Of a DNA stretch of 64,000 nt, positions 1 through 13,112 are shown piece after piece (the first letter of the stretch is position 1; each line of letters opens with the position of its first letter). The notes beneath the pieces were generated by a model. That model was not told the origin of the DNA, did not search any database, and saw nothing but the letters and a program-made list of their open reading frames with translations. The translations under genes and the position numbers were made by a program. This DNA is from Stromatinia cepivora (Eukaryota > Ascomycota > Leotiomycetes > Helotiales > Sclerotiniaceae), in the NCBI GenBank assembly GCA_014898415.1, contig RCTD01000014.1, forward strand, positions 1 through 64,000. Direction: 5' to 3'.

Positions 1-1517
1 AGATTTGTATATTGCTTTTCTTAATTGATATAAATGAAATTATTATTTATTTGGGTAATAATAATTCCATTGAATTTGAAAGAGTTCTCGAATAATAAGA
101 TTTTTCGATTTTTTATAAGAAACTTTACATTTTCGAATTCTTTTTGTTTTCTATTTACAAATACTTTATTAATTACAATAATTATATTATTTATTTGAAA
201 TCTTATTAATCCAAATACTTCATCTTTCTGTTTGATATACATTAGACAAAAATTATAAATTGATTGGATTATTTGAAATACAATAAAATAATAATTGTAG
301 TAAATACTGAATCAATGATTTCCAGTTTCTAATATACTATATAATAATTTGATCATTTGTAATAGTATTCCCTTTATAAATTCTATTTCCTTAAATAATA
401 AAATATAAAACAATCATACCAGATTAGATATCATTTGTATATAGATTTAAATAATATCCCTAATATATAAAATTGTTTATATAATTGATTACAAAATAAT
501 TATAATATTTAATATCAAACATTGATTTACTTATCAAATTATAAATAATTATATTAATATTATTTCTTTTTCTATATTATTCTATATCTGAATTATAAAT
601 TTTGATTTTGAGAATGTTTTTTCAATATCTTCGTTTTTGATTTTGTTGATAAATTTTGATTTGAATATTTATATACCTTTTGATATATCTATTTGTTATA
701 CGATTTCGAATATATTATTTTTTATTAAACCATTAATTTCCTTCTTTCTTGATTCTTCATAAATCAATAAATTTTGGGATATATTAAATACCAATAGATT
801 TTCATCGAAAATATCAATGATGTTTTCTTCTTTATCGTTTTGAAAATAGATAATTATATTTAATACTTCTATTATATTTTTCATGAAATATATTACTATA
901 ATTTCAATCAGTATCATATTTATTATACTATATAATATTCTTATTGATAAAACAATTACTTAAAGGATACCAAAATTCATCTCTATCACATTTTTTAAAA
1001 CAATCTTAAATTTCTTTTAAAAAACAATTTCGAAATCCTTCAAGAATATTTTCTAAGAGATTTGTTCTATCGCAATAGATTCTATTTATATAATAAATTT
1101 TGTTAATATTAGTATTTTGATTATATAAGATTTCATTATTATAAATCGAAAAATTATAAATCCACTTAATAATTGAATTATACAGATTTCGCCCTTGATT
1201 TATAATAATATGAATAATCCTATCCATCCAATAATTCGATTGTTTTTTTCTTTCCATATTTATATTTTTGAATTGATTAATAATTTGTAAATTAGAATTA
1301 TATTTGGACTGTTATATTGATTTAATATATTTACTACTTATCTTTCAACTCAAAATCTTTTGATCTTATTGTTTATTTTCTTGATTATATTAAATTGTTA
1401 TTGAATATTAAATATCAATAAATCGAATTCATTTATTCATAAATATATTCCGAATACTAAAAGAATAAATACAATTCCGTTAAAGCTAGTAATATCATTG
1501 ATTACTTTTATTGCTAT
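1..1517 (-). mobile_element. RIP-degraded Copia retrotransposon, reverse-transcriptase side (left part, runs off the window)
   Basis: This is AT-rich sequence with only broken reading frames. On the minus strand, 696-917 contains a stretch ending ESRKKEINGLIKNNIFEIV, which resembles the start of a Ty1/Copia reverse transcriptase. The frame at 21-242 (KDEVFGLIRFQINN, then KEFENVKFLIKNRKILLF) resembles the region downstream of it. The element is cut by the Gypsy copy that begins at 1518 and resumes at about 8594, where its gag side lies. Its 3' end is outside the window, so its LTR and target duplication cannot be seen. Assignment to Copia is by residue pattern only. Confidence 0.7.
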
Positions 1518-1799
1518 TGTCACGAATCGTGAACCACAGGAGGCTAACCATGTGATACCTCTTATCTCCCATATCAATTTATGAGCTGATCATCCATACA
1601 TATACATTATGAATTATACGATTTAATATAGTAAAATAGTAACCTTAATAACGCATACACACAATCTTGTAGCCCATAAATAGATATTTATGTATATATA
1701 TTTAGTTATTCTCTACAAACCATAATTCTTTAGTTGTAAATTCTAAAGAATATAATTGATCCTATTTATTCAGCTCTATTACAACTCTTATATATCATA
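1518..1799 (+). repeat. 5' LTR of Gypsy copy A
   Basis: It starts TGTCACGAATCGTGAACC and ends TATCATA, which is a RIP-altered form of GCATCACA. The length is 282 bp, identical to the 3' LTR. Its start is less mutated than that of the 3' LTR, which begins TATTACAAATTATAAACC. All the mismatches in this stretch are C to T or G to A. Confidence 0.95.
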
Positions 1800-1869
1800 T
1801 TATCTACAATTTATTTACAAATGTCCGGCTATCTGATGGTCTTCCAAATAATACTTCATTTTAATAATA

Positions 1870-3600
1870 CCTTTTTAGGTGAACTTTTATAAACATTACA
1901 CCCAAAGAAAGAAAATCTATTCCGATTTAATCGATGAAGATATAAACACCTTTAGAAGTATATTATCATTTTTATAATACAACGAACTCCTCTTTCTGTA
2001 TACTCCGAATTTTCGAAAGTATATTCTAAGGAACCCTTTCTTTCTCCTCAATTATTTCAACAACCCTTCGAAGAAAATATAAATATAAGATTGAATAATA
2101 TTATTATTGGAAGAAAGAAAACTAATAAAGAGAAGATTCCAGTATATAAAACCGATATTCCTAGTAATTCAATTGCTCTTTTCGAACCATTATTACAATT
2201 ATAAGATCTCTATATAATAATTATAAATTTGAAAAAGGAGAATCGACAATTGAAAATTATAATAATAATGAGTTCTACAACAATGCAACCTTTTTCTGAG
2301 TTTCAAATAATATCTATATAGATATTCAAATCAACAATAATATCTAGAACTCTTTTTATTCCTTTAATCAAAACCCAAGAACCTTTATCCAAGCAAACCC
2401 AAAAATCCCGAAGCCAAAGGAAGAAAACTTTGATCAAACGATCTAATCATTTAGAGTCCTTCGATAAATCTCCTTCCCTTTCAGAAAATGACAATTCATT
2501 TAATAATCAAGGGTTCCTTTACTCAAGAAATCAATCTAATTAATCAAGGGTTCCTTTACTCAAGAAATCAATCTAATTAATCAAGATCGTATTCCTATAT
2601 TAATTATAATTCACAATAAGATATATATATATTAAAACCTACAAATTTTATTACTAAACTTAATAATAATATTGAACCTAAAACTAATTTGTAGTAATTA
2701 TTGATTATAGAATAATTCGAACTATATATTATATTATTTAAAAGTGAAATACAATATTATATATATATAATCAATTAAACCAAATCGGAAATATAAATAT
2801 ATTATCATACTTTTTATATATGAGTACTCCGATTTATAGTATTCGAATTGATCGAATAGTTTACAGCGATTTATCGGAACCCGGTCGAAATTGATGATAT
2901 TTGTTTTCAATATAAGATATGGGTTATACTTAATATGATTCAATATAGCAACTTTCTAGAATGATATAGGAAATTCAGATTATTTGTTATTCAAATAGAG
3001 ATTACCGATAATAAAATCCTATTTAGGAATCTCGAATAAAAGATTTCCGATTTTCTTTTACAAACGATAGTAATACTTATTAAGAATTACAAAACTACAA
3101 AAGAATTTGTGAATATATTTATTAAAGTAAATCAAAACAAAGTTTCATTATAAAAACGAAATTGATATTGTATTAATCGAGAAGTCTTTATAATTATTTG
3201 TAAATCAATAATTATTACGAACCTTTTGTAATCTTTTCGGAACTTTAATAACTTCAATTTTGGAACTTCTATATTTCTGAAATCGTTTCTATTCTGGAAT
3301 ACCCCTTTCGGATATATTAATTCCACTGTATTCAATAACTATTTGAACTTCAAATATTTGTTGTCCTTTTCTTTTCCTAAAATAATATATACATCAATAT
3401 CTCGTATCGATAATCTCAATAAGATTAAAACAATACAAAAAGAAACAAAAGAATTCAAAGAATATCGGAATGCCAAAAAAGATTTCAACCCAGAAATTAT
3501 AATTGAAGCTATACAGAATACTCATTTAGAAGAAGAAAAGCATTTAAAACCAAATATTTAAACTTCATTTTTATCTTAAACGTTATACAGGATATAAGAT
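1870..3600 (+). pseudogene. Gypsy copy A gag-region remnant
   Basis: There are short open stretches only, for example a frame at 3343-3561 with many Lys/Glu residues. The same sequence is present on the minus strand of copy B at about 34.0-35.7 kb, which supports it as a shared element component. A 37-bp perfect tandem duplication sits at 2504-2577. No zinc knuckle can be read with confidence. Confidence 0.6.
2504..2577. repeat. 37-bp tandem duplication inside Gypsy copy A
   Basis: The 37-bp unit beginning TAATCAAGGGTTCC occurs twice head to tail (2504-2540 and 2541-2577) without a mismatch, in the gag-side region. Identity of the two units in heavily mutated surroundings suggests that the duplication arose late or escaped RIP because it is short. 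Confidence 0.9.
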
Positions 3601-4646
3601 TTCTTGATTTAACTAAACTTATAAAAAGAAAAGCATTCATCTTTCCCTATAACCTTTCGAAAAATGATTATATTTATCGATCAAAAGTATTCATTAATTC
3701 TAAAACAAATAGATTTGTTTTTATTAATACTACATTCCTTACTTGTTTATTTCCTATATTTAAACCAAGAATTATATTACTTGAAATTTCAATTGAAATT
3801 AAAGAATATAATAATATATAAGATTATATTATTACCTATTTCATATTCTTTAATTTAATAATCGATAATTATAAACAATCTTTTATCCCTTTCCTTATTA
3901 TTGAATTAAAGAATTATAATATTATTTTAGATAAACTTTGATTATCAAAGATTCAAACAAAACTTGATTACTTCAATTGATATCTCGAATAATCTAAAAA
4001 GAAACCCTATACCATTTCCTATTCGAATAATCTCCTCATTATCCAATCATCTTTTTGCAAACAAAAAATCGATCAATTAGCCCAACAAAATACTAATCAA
4101 TAAGATAACCAATTCAAAGAATATTGAAATCACAAAGATTTATAATTGAACAAATCAATCACAATTGATGATATACAATAAGAACCTTCAAATATAAATG
4201 CAATACAGATTCTTATTGAAAAAAAAAAAATCCCGATTCCTTTCAAATTCAATCTACCTTCTTTTCAACCAATCATATCATTATTACAGATCTACAAATG
4301 CCTCCCCCGTATATCGCCCGAAATCCTCAATCTATATATATTCAAATCCAATAAGTTCCAATTAGAATACAAAAGAGATAAATAAACTGAACTCTTTATT
4401 ATTATTCTAAAAAAACTCGATGATATAATAAACTCTCGATAGAACGAATAATATACAAAAAAAAGAATACTGATTACCCTAATCGAATTCAAGAATACAA
4501 AAGTTCGAAAGAAACTCGATCGAATATTAATCAAAATCAATTCAAAACCTGAAATACCATTTGAATATCAACAATATCATCAACCCTTTTCCAAATATAA
4601 ATCAAATATCTTACCTTCTAACCGATCTTATAATTATAAAATCATA

Positions 4647-5201
4647 TTGGAAAATAAAGAAAAACAAACCTTACACTATAACCCGCTTTACAAAATATCC
4701 CTAAAACAATTGGAAATTATTAAAGAATATATTATAAATAACCTTAACAAAAGTTTCATTAAATCCAATCAAGCCCCTTATACTATACTCATCTTATTCA
4801 TCAAAAAACCTAATAATAATTTGAGATTCTATATAAACTTCAAATTATTAAATTCCTTAACATATAAAGATCAATATTCCTTCCCCTTAATCAACAAAAC
4901 ACTTTCTTGACTTTCCGATATTAAGATCTTTACCAAATTCGATATTCGTTAAACTTTCTATTATATAAAAATGAATCCTATTTCGAAAAAGTATACTACT
5001 TTTCGAATCCAATACGGATTATACAAATACAAGATCATATTATTCGGATTAACGAATAATCCTGCAATCTATCAGTATTATATAAATAATATTTTATTCG
5101 ATTACTTAGATATTTTCTATACAATATACTTCAACGATATTCTAATCTATTCCAAAAACGAAAAAGAATATCAAACTCATATTAAACTAATTCTCGAATA
5201 A
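4647..5201 (+). pseudogene. Gypsy copy A reverse transcriptase remnant
   Basis: Two adjacent frames show the canonical Ty3/Gypsy RT order: LHYNPLYKISLKQLEIIKEY, then PNNNLRFYINFKLLNSLTYK, YPLPLI-like YSFPLINKTL, FRIQYGLYKYKIILFGLTNN and finally IYFNDILIYSKNEKEYQTH. The catalytic YxDD box reads YFND, so one of the two aspartates is changed to Asn by a G-to-A transition. A stop breaks the frame near 4910. The enzyme cannot be functional. Confidence 0.93.
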
Positions 5202-7253
5202 TTAGAAACCACTAATCTATAAACAGATTTCAAAAAATACGAATTCAACATTATATACACCAAATATTTGGGCTTTATTATCTCTATTAAAGAAATAAAA
5301 ATAAACCCTAAAAAGATTAAAGTAATTGAAAATTGAACCTTTCCAACAACAATGAAAGAAATCTAATCATTCTTCAGTTTTTGCAATTTTTATTGATAAT
5401 TCATTAAAGATTACAATATAATAACGAAATCTCTCAATAAACTTATTAAAACAAATATTAAATTTATATTCGATAAAGTATACCAAAATACATTCAATAT
5501 CTTAAAGAAAAAGCTTATCTCTACTCCACTCCTACAATATTATAATCATCAACTCCCTTATATATTCGAAACAAATATATCCGATAAAATAATTATTAAT
5601 ATATTATCACAATAATATAATAAAGATTGATTTCCTATAACTTATTTCTCTAAAACCATAATTACCATTAAACTGAACTACAAAATTCATAACAAAGAAA
5701 TACTATCAATCATTTGATCTCTTAACTATTGAAAAACGGAACTCACCAGCTTACTATATAAAATCAAGATTTATATCGATTATAAAACCTTCGAATATTT
5801 TATAACTACTAAAACTCTCAATACCCAACAAATTCACTAAACAAAAATTCTAACCGATTATAACTTCATCATTATATATCGCTCTAAAAAAGATAACCCT
5901 TTCGTTGACGCTTTAACCTATCGAACCGACGAATTGAATCTTCAGAATTATACCAAAAAAAAGAATTGCCTTCAATAATTTATTAAAGACAATCAAATTG
6001 ATATCGAAATCATAAAATAAACCTTACAAAAACATCATTCAAATGAAACAACAATTATTAACATCGATTTGAATGAAATCACTTCTCGATTCGATCTAAT
6101 TAATTATATCATTAAAGTAAATAAAACTATAGATAATTTATTAATACTTAGAATATAAATTATCTAAAATCACAAATATATATCACTCCAAAATAACCTT
6201 TTGCTTTATAATAACTATTTGATAATACCCGATATCAAACTTATCTGATTTATGAAACCCATAATTCCATTTCCATTACTTATTCTAATACAAACAAAAC
6301 CTACCTTTTATTATCTCAACAATATTATTAACCCAAAATATATAATACTATAACCAGATATATATACAATTATTACATCTACAAATATAATTCCATTCTA
6401 TACAATTGTACCCCCAATTTATTATATCCATTTCCGATTCCTAATCGAATATAATAACATATCATTATAAACTACTACAGTTTTAATAAAGATAAATATA
6501 AATATAACAACATTTTAATCATTATTAATCGATTAATAAAACAAATTATCTCTATATTTTATTACAAATCAATCAATACTCAAATTCAAATACAATTATA
6601 TCTTTATTATATATATTGATATTATAATCCCTTTAATATTATAATATTAAATCACAACCCTCAATTCATATTACAATTCTAAAAGGAATTCAGTCAAATC
6701 CTAAAAACCGATCTCAAATTATCTATTGCTCATTATTCCCAAACTAATAATTAAATTAAGATCTATAATCAATATCTTCAATAACAATTAAAACCGTTTA
6801 TTAATTATTATCAAAACGATTAATCAGAATTCTTATCTATAATAGATTATATACAATTTACTCTTCCATACAATTCCTTAGAAAAGCTTATACTCTACGA
6901 AACCCTATACAGATATATGCCGAAACATATATAGAAATAAAAGGAAAACACTAATAAACCAATAAACAATATAAATATATATAATACTCGTATATATACA
7001 AAACATAATGAATTAACTTTCGTACAAACGAAAGAAAACCTATTGCATACCTAAACCAAGATATCGAAATCTACGAATATTCATCAACATAAAATCGATT
7101 TCAATATCGAAGATTATATATAATTCAATATAAAGAGTTATTCTATTCAAAAACCATTCAAGAAATTAAACTTCCCAATTCAAGGAAGATTCAAAATCAT
7201 TAATCAATCTAAGAATTCTTTTAAACTCGAATTCCCAATTATAATGAAAATTC

Positions 7254-7530
7254 ATCTTGTTTTCCCTCCAAATCGATTATACAAAGTATATAACGATCCT
7301 TTTCCTGATCAAATATTCGAATCATCTCCATCTATTAATATAACTAATAATTCGGAATAAAAAATGAAGAAAATCCTAATAATAAAGAAAACACAAAAAA
7401 CCTTATTATATAGAATCTCGTAGTTTAATAACAATACCAATCTTATTTGATATCCTATTTCCGATCTTAAAACATTATTATATCTCCTATACGATTTTCA
7501 TCTAGCCAATCCAATATTGCCTAGTTCTCC
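7254..7530 (+). pseudogene. Gypsy copy A polyprotein C-terminus with chromodomain remnant
   Basis: The frame reads FPPNRLYKVYNDPFPDQIFE, then a stop-broken stretch with KKTLLYRIS, YPISDLKTLLYLLYDFHLAN. This matches the post-integrase region and chromodomain of fungal chromoviruses, where the consensus has an aromatic-rich YRVKWxGY-like block and W(Y)xxxDL. The equivalent region in copy B (about 24.43-24.56 kb, minus strand) reads WYPVSDFKTSPHLLHDFHLA and is less mutated. Chromodomains of such elements are thought to guide integration to heterochromatin. Confidence 0.8.
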
Positions 7531-8306
7531 TAATCGATTAATTGATTGAATAAAACTCTATAAAAACAAAAAGGATAATTATAATCATATAAATAATAAT
7601 TCGTTTATAAAACCAAAGAAAAGAAAAGTATTCTTCAATTCAGCAGATTAGATATTATGATTTTATAATAATATATATATATACAATTATAAAAAGATCG
7701 AAAATCTATATAAATTCAAAGGAATTTGATTATATATATATATAGCCCGAATTCTATACAATAAACGAATTACCACCACCAAGATAATACAAAGATAATA
7801 TATTTCAAAAAACTTATACCTATAATCATTTCAAAAATCATATAAAAAAAAACTTGAATATAATAAAAACGAAATATAACATCACCCTTATCGATTTCGT
7901 TCAATTTGATTAATTTAATCAATTGATCGATTAACTTAATCGATTTCAGAATTGACTATATTAATCATTCATCATCACTATATTATAATTCAACCTCCTT
8001 CCCTTTTCTATTGAAACTTTTTCCTTTCAAAGATTCTCCAAATCAAAGAAAATACAAATCAATATTAATTTAATCAATTGATAAACGATTTAATCAATTT
8101 GATCAATTCATTCATCATTTTAATCAATTTGATCGATAATTTTAATCAATTTGATCAATTTCTAGTAAATTGACCAAATCAACCAAAATAACCAATCTAA
8201 TTGATTTAGAGCTTATAAATCTTTACAAAATCCAATTTCTGATGAAATAACAATAGAACAAAAGAATAAAATACTCGAAAACAAGCTTTTCCAAAAAGAA
8301 AAATAG

Positions 8307-8588
8307 TATTACAAATTATAAACCACAAAAGATTAACCATATAATATCTCTTATTTTTTATATCAATTTATAAACTAATCATCTATATATATACATTATA
8401 AATCATACAATTTAATATAATAAAATAATAACCCTAATAATATATATATACAACCCTACAATCTATAAATAGATATTTGTATATATATATCTAATCGCTC
8501 CTTACAAACCATAATTCTTCAATTATAGATTCTAAAGAACATAATTGACCCTGTTTATTCAGCTCTACTACGGCTCTTGTGCATCACA
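8307..8588 (+). repeat. 3' LTR of Gypsy copy A
   Basis: It is 282 bp, begins TATTACAAATTATAAACC and ends GTGCATCACA, followed at once by the target duplication GCTAT. The end is intact here but mutated in the 5' LTR, so the two LTRs were hit at different positions. Confidence 0.95.
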
Positions 8589-10658
8589 GCTATTTACAAT
8601 ATCGATTCTTTCGTTATTTTAATACCCTTGAATTCTTTTTGATAATGTTATATATATATCGAATAATTTGATAATAATATTCAATTATCCCAATTGATTA
8701 ATATATTTCGATAAATATGTTTTTTGTAATAATTATTATCGTTTCGATATATTATTTGAATTCTTTATTTACAAAATTCTTTCCAGTATTATAAATAATA
8801 TAATCTAATAAGTTTAAATATATATCTATTCAATATATCCTTAATTTATTTTATATATATTTCACATTGATATTATCGAATTATTATATTATTTGAAATT
8901 TGATTTCTTTATCGATAATATATAATATTAATTTATTATTGATATATATAATATCGATTATAATCGAATAATTAAATTCGATATCATTACAAAAATTGAA
9001 TTTGAATTTATCTAAGGATTTTCTATATTTTTGATAATATTCGCAGAATTTTGTAAATCTTTCGAAATCTTTTTAAACAATATTTGTATAATCTGTATAT
9101 CGGAGAATTTGATAGAATTTATTTGCAAAGAAATAATCGAAACAATAATATAATCTTTATATTTCCGATTTGATTAAATAACAATCGTTTATATCAATAG
9201 ATATTTATATGAATTATTAGATTTTTATATTCCAAAGTAATATTATATATTTGAATTTGTAAATACAAAAATGATTTGTAATTGATAATACAAATATATC
9301 AATAATATTATTATAATATACCCTGAATCGATTTATATTCTATAATAATAATAAAAATAATATTTCTAATTCTATAATATAGAATTCGATAGATTTTAAA
9401 AATAAATTCAATTGAATCGATTCGATTAATTCAGTCTTTCCGATTCCGAATATCACTTTTGCGATTCCTACTTTATTTATATTCAATTTAATATTTTTAA
9501 TATTCTTTTAATATATTTAATACTATTTGAATCCTACTATAAATTATTAAGATACTCCTATATCAATAATGATACCCTAAAACTCTTTATTATTATATTT
9601 CGAAAAAAAAACTTTGTATTCTTCAATCTTATTGATTGGTTTATTAATAAAACTAATTAAAATATATATTATTGCTTTATCGAATAAATTCATTATAATT
9701 TTCTTTTTATTAATCGATCTACAAAATGAAATCCAAGTATACTCTGAACCATTATTCTTTATATTCTTCTTTGAATTATTTTAAATATATATTACAAATT
9801 CTTTATTAATATCAATATCCGATGAAGTTCTTTTGTATTTGATAATATATTATTCAAAATATAATCCTAAATTCTTATTATTGCTTTTGAATAATTCCTT
9901 ATATTTATATTTCGATTCAATTTATTCAATTTTTATAAATTTATTTAATCAATAACCTTTTTTTTATAAACAAAATATCTTTTAATTCCTTTTGATCGAA
10001 TAAAAAATCATTAATTGGATTTATATTTATGATTATACCTAAAATTCTTCTGATTATATATTCAATCTATATAAAATGTTTCGTTTTTGTTTGAATATAA
10101 TTTCTTATATATAGAAATAGAATTTTATAAATCTTCGATGAATCCGATTACAGATTTTGAAAATCGATAATATATTTGATTATATATTGATATACAATTA
10201 TATATATTAAGAATCTCTCTTTAAATATATATATTTGTTTGAAATTCTTTTAATAAACTTTTTTGGAGATATTGAAGTTTGGTGATTATAATATCCAAGC
10301 ATTCTGATATTGATTTTCCAGGGTTTTATATAATAATTGTTTTAAGCATTATATAATCCCATTTCTTTATAAATCTGCATTGATGTCCTTCTCCTTCGAA
10401 AGATGTTTTTATTATTTTGTAGATACCTTTCATTGTATTTGAAATATAATTGAAGTTCGAATAATAGAATATAAAAGCCTTTTCCTTTAATATCATAGGA
10501 AACGCTTTTATATAAAGGTTTGAATGGATATCGATTCTTTTATAATAATTGAGAAAGATAATATATTTATAATCGAAATTATCATTTTAACTAATATATT
10601 TATTAATATTATTATAAAGTTTCTTAAAGTTCTTAAAGTTCTAATCGATATTATTACT

Positions 10659-10892
10659 TTATATATAATCAAATGATTTGTTCTTATAATTTCCTAAATC
10701 ATTGTTTTCTTTATTATTGATTGGATTTCTTCCTTTTTTGTTATATTTACAAAAGTATATATAAATATCATTTTGATTTATATTATCTATCTTACAATTG
10801 TTTCCAAAATATTTGTTATTATTTGAAGGTTTTTTATTATTAGATAATCTGTTTGATAATCCTTTATTATAAATAGGTTTCTTTCTATTCAA
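10659..10892 (-). pseudogene. Copia gag fragment with degenerate CCHC knuckle
   Basis: The 77-residue open frame is rich in Asn and Lys. The block FCKYNKKGRNPINNKENNDL corresponds to the CxxCxxxxHxxxxC knuckle of Copia gag, with the expected first Cys, the His and the last Cys replaced by Tyr, Arg or Asn, all explainable by G-to-A or C-to-T changes. This is a recognisable relic, not a gene. Confidence 0.65.
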
Positions 10893-11462
10893 TGGTTTTT
10901 CATCTTCGAATAATGTATTATTATTATATAATGATTATAATAATATTAAGTATTATTTTTATTTTGGATTTTGATATTCATTGTATAAAAGTTCCTTAAA
11001 TATATAAAATCCCGATCCTTTATTCAATTATAATGATTGAATTCCTTTATATTGTATTAAAAATGATTATCTTATATTTATTTATACAAATTATTTTCTT
11101 CATTGAAAATTAAACAAAAGTATTAGATCTTCGAAGATGATATCTAGATATATATTGTTATCGAATATCTTGATTTGATTTAAAATAGTTTTTGATCAGA
11201 ATTAAAAGTATTAATTCATTATCGCTTTTCGAATTTGATTATTCGATTATAATATATATAGGATATAAAGTATTTCGATTAAAACTTCATTAATTATTAA
11301 TTCTATATATTATATCGTTTTTTTGATAAACAAGTCATTTATTTTCAATTCAATATATAATCTGAATATAATCTTTGGATTGACGAAATCGAAATACTCA
11401 ATTTTGAAATCTGCAAAATCGCTATAATAATCATTCTATAAATCTTTATCGATATAATTATA

Positions 11463-11534
11463 TGTCACATCAAAAGTGACGCCACTCTTGACGAATGGTT
11501 AATTGGGTTGATATAGTAATCATTTCCCGTGACA
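11463..11534 (-). repeat. 72-bp LTR of the miniature element (left)
   Basis: It begins TGTCACATCAAAAGTGACGC and ends CCCGTGACA. It matches 11837-11908 over its full length apart from a few differences near the start. Confidence 0.93.
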
Positions 11535-11836
11535 CACCCCCGAGATTACGGATTAGCTGGAATAGGCAGTGATCTCTATAAATATATCTGATAATGTAGT
11601 CCTTTGCTGTAATCTCTATGTTGCTAATCCGAATAGAATAATGATTCTGTATGGGTCCTATAATAATAGATTCAAATCAGGAAGATGATTGGCTGAATAG
11701 TGAGAAAAGGGTTTAATAAATTCTGGAAACCCTGATTAGTTGATTAATCGAGAGTGAATTCATTGGATGCTTAAATGAATATGAGTACGAATGAGAAATG
11801 ATACTATTGTACTATAAACGCTACCGGGCTTATAAC

Positions 11837-11908
11837 TGTTATACCAAAAGTGATGCCACTCTTGACGAATGGTTAATTGGGTTGATATAGTAATCATTTC
11901 CCGTGACA
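11837..11908 (-). repeat. 72-bp LTR of the miniature element (right)
   Basis: It begins TGTTATACCAAAAGTGATGC and ends CCCGTGACA. It is followed by the TTATA target duplication. Confidence 0.93.
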
Positions 11909-13066
11909 TTATATATTATATAAAACTTCAATTTGAATTTATAAAAGTTAATGATTTTCTAAAGATCTTTTTTTATAAATATAAATTGATTATACTTTTA
12001 TTTATTTGTTTATTTATTATACTTTTCGTTTTTGATATATGAAATTGTTAATATTGATAATAATAGAATTTGTATTCTTTTAAGGTAAAGGATTATAAGG
12101 GAATGCTCGAATATATCTATTATAGTTGTTATGATAATGATTATTGTATATTTTCGAGTTATATCGAAATTGATCGTTATAAGGTTTTTAAAATGATCTT
12201 AAAAAAGAATTTAAGTACAGGTTTATAGTATACAAAATATATATTATAATAAAATTATATTTATATTATATATAGTATTATTGAATCCTGAAGTATTTCG
12301 AGGTTAGGGTTGATTGAATCGAATCGATCAAAATTGACCAAAATTGATCAAAATTGATCAAATTAATCAAAATTAATTAAATTAATCAAAATTAATTAAA
12401 TTAATCAAAATTAATTAAATTGATCAGATTTGATCAAAACAGATTTGATCGAAATAAATGAAATGATTAGAGTAATAAAATTAATCAAATCGAATTGATC
12501 AATCTTATATATTGTTAGTAATTTGTATGAAGTGAATAAATAAAATGGTTTTTTATAAAAAAATGGGTTTTTGTAAGAAAATAGATATAATGAAAAACTC
12601 GAAATTGCTTTCAAGTTTTCTTCAAATATATACCCTATATTATTTGATAGATATATAATAAATATAAAATAATTGAATCAAAAAGTGAATTCCAAATTCG
12701 CTATTAGATAATTATTATTTTTGATTCTTTGATTCTCTTAAATTATTTAATAATTAGAAATTTATTCTTTAGTATAAAAATGCTTTGTTTTATAACGAAA
12801 TATTTTTATTCAATTATAAAAGCAAAATCAAAATAAACTTAAAGTTTATAATTCTTCATATCAATTCCTAATATTTGATTTATAATATTATTATAACAAA
12901 TAACTGATTAATATCGAAATAATTATATATAAAAAAATAAAACTTATCAATAAACATATAGAACTTCTTTATTAATATATTTTGATTTACTTAGAAAGTT
13001 AGAATCTATAAAGAGTGAAGAACTATATAATAATACATGCCGAAGCACTAATACGAGCACTAATGC

Positions 13067-13112
13067 GCACGTGATCCTTACCATCCTTACCATCCTTACC
13101 ATGCACGTGATT
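13067..13112. repeat. Short CCTTACCAT x3 tandem repeat flanked by GCACGTGAT
   Basis: CCTTACCAT occurs three times in a row at 13076-13102, between two copies of CACGTGAT (an E-box core CACGTG). It marks the transition from the AT-rich block to ordinary sequence. No function can be assigned. Confidence 0.6.

Larger units (their letters stand above)
1518..8588 (+). mobile_element. Full-length chromodomain Gypsy (Ty3) LTR retrotransposon, copy A, RIP-inactivated
   Basis: The element is 7071 bp, bounded by two 282-bp LTRs (1518-1799 and 8307-8588) and a perfect 5-bp target duplication GCTAT (1513-1517 and 8589-8593). Inside, in Gypsy order, are gag remnants (about 1.87-3.6 kb), reverse transcriptase (4647-5201), RNase H (about 5.52-5.66 kb, YFSKT motif), an integrase zone, and a C-terminal chromodomain (about 7.36-7.53 kb). 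Every domain is broken by stops of the TAA/TAG/TGA kind expected from RIP. The two LTRs differ mainly by C/T and G/A transitions. It was inserted into the Copia element that occupies both flanks. Copy B of the same family lies at 23368-36058 in the opposite orientation. Confidence 0.95.
11463..11908 (-). mobile_element. 446-bp miniature LTR retroelement (TRIM-like)
   Basis: Two 72-bp direct repeats (11463-11534 and 11837-11908), each beginning TG and ending CCCGTGACA, flank a 302-bp internal region. A perfect 5-bp target duplication TTATA lies at 11458-11462 and 11909-11913. The internal sequence next to the left LTR is CACCCCCGAG, which read on the minus strand is a purine tract just before an LTR, so the element is oriented on the minus strand. 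There is no coding capacity. It retains many CG and CA dinucleotides and is far less AT-rich than its surroundings, consistent with LTRs too short to trigger RIP. Confidence 0.93.
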
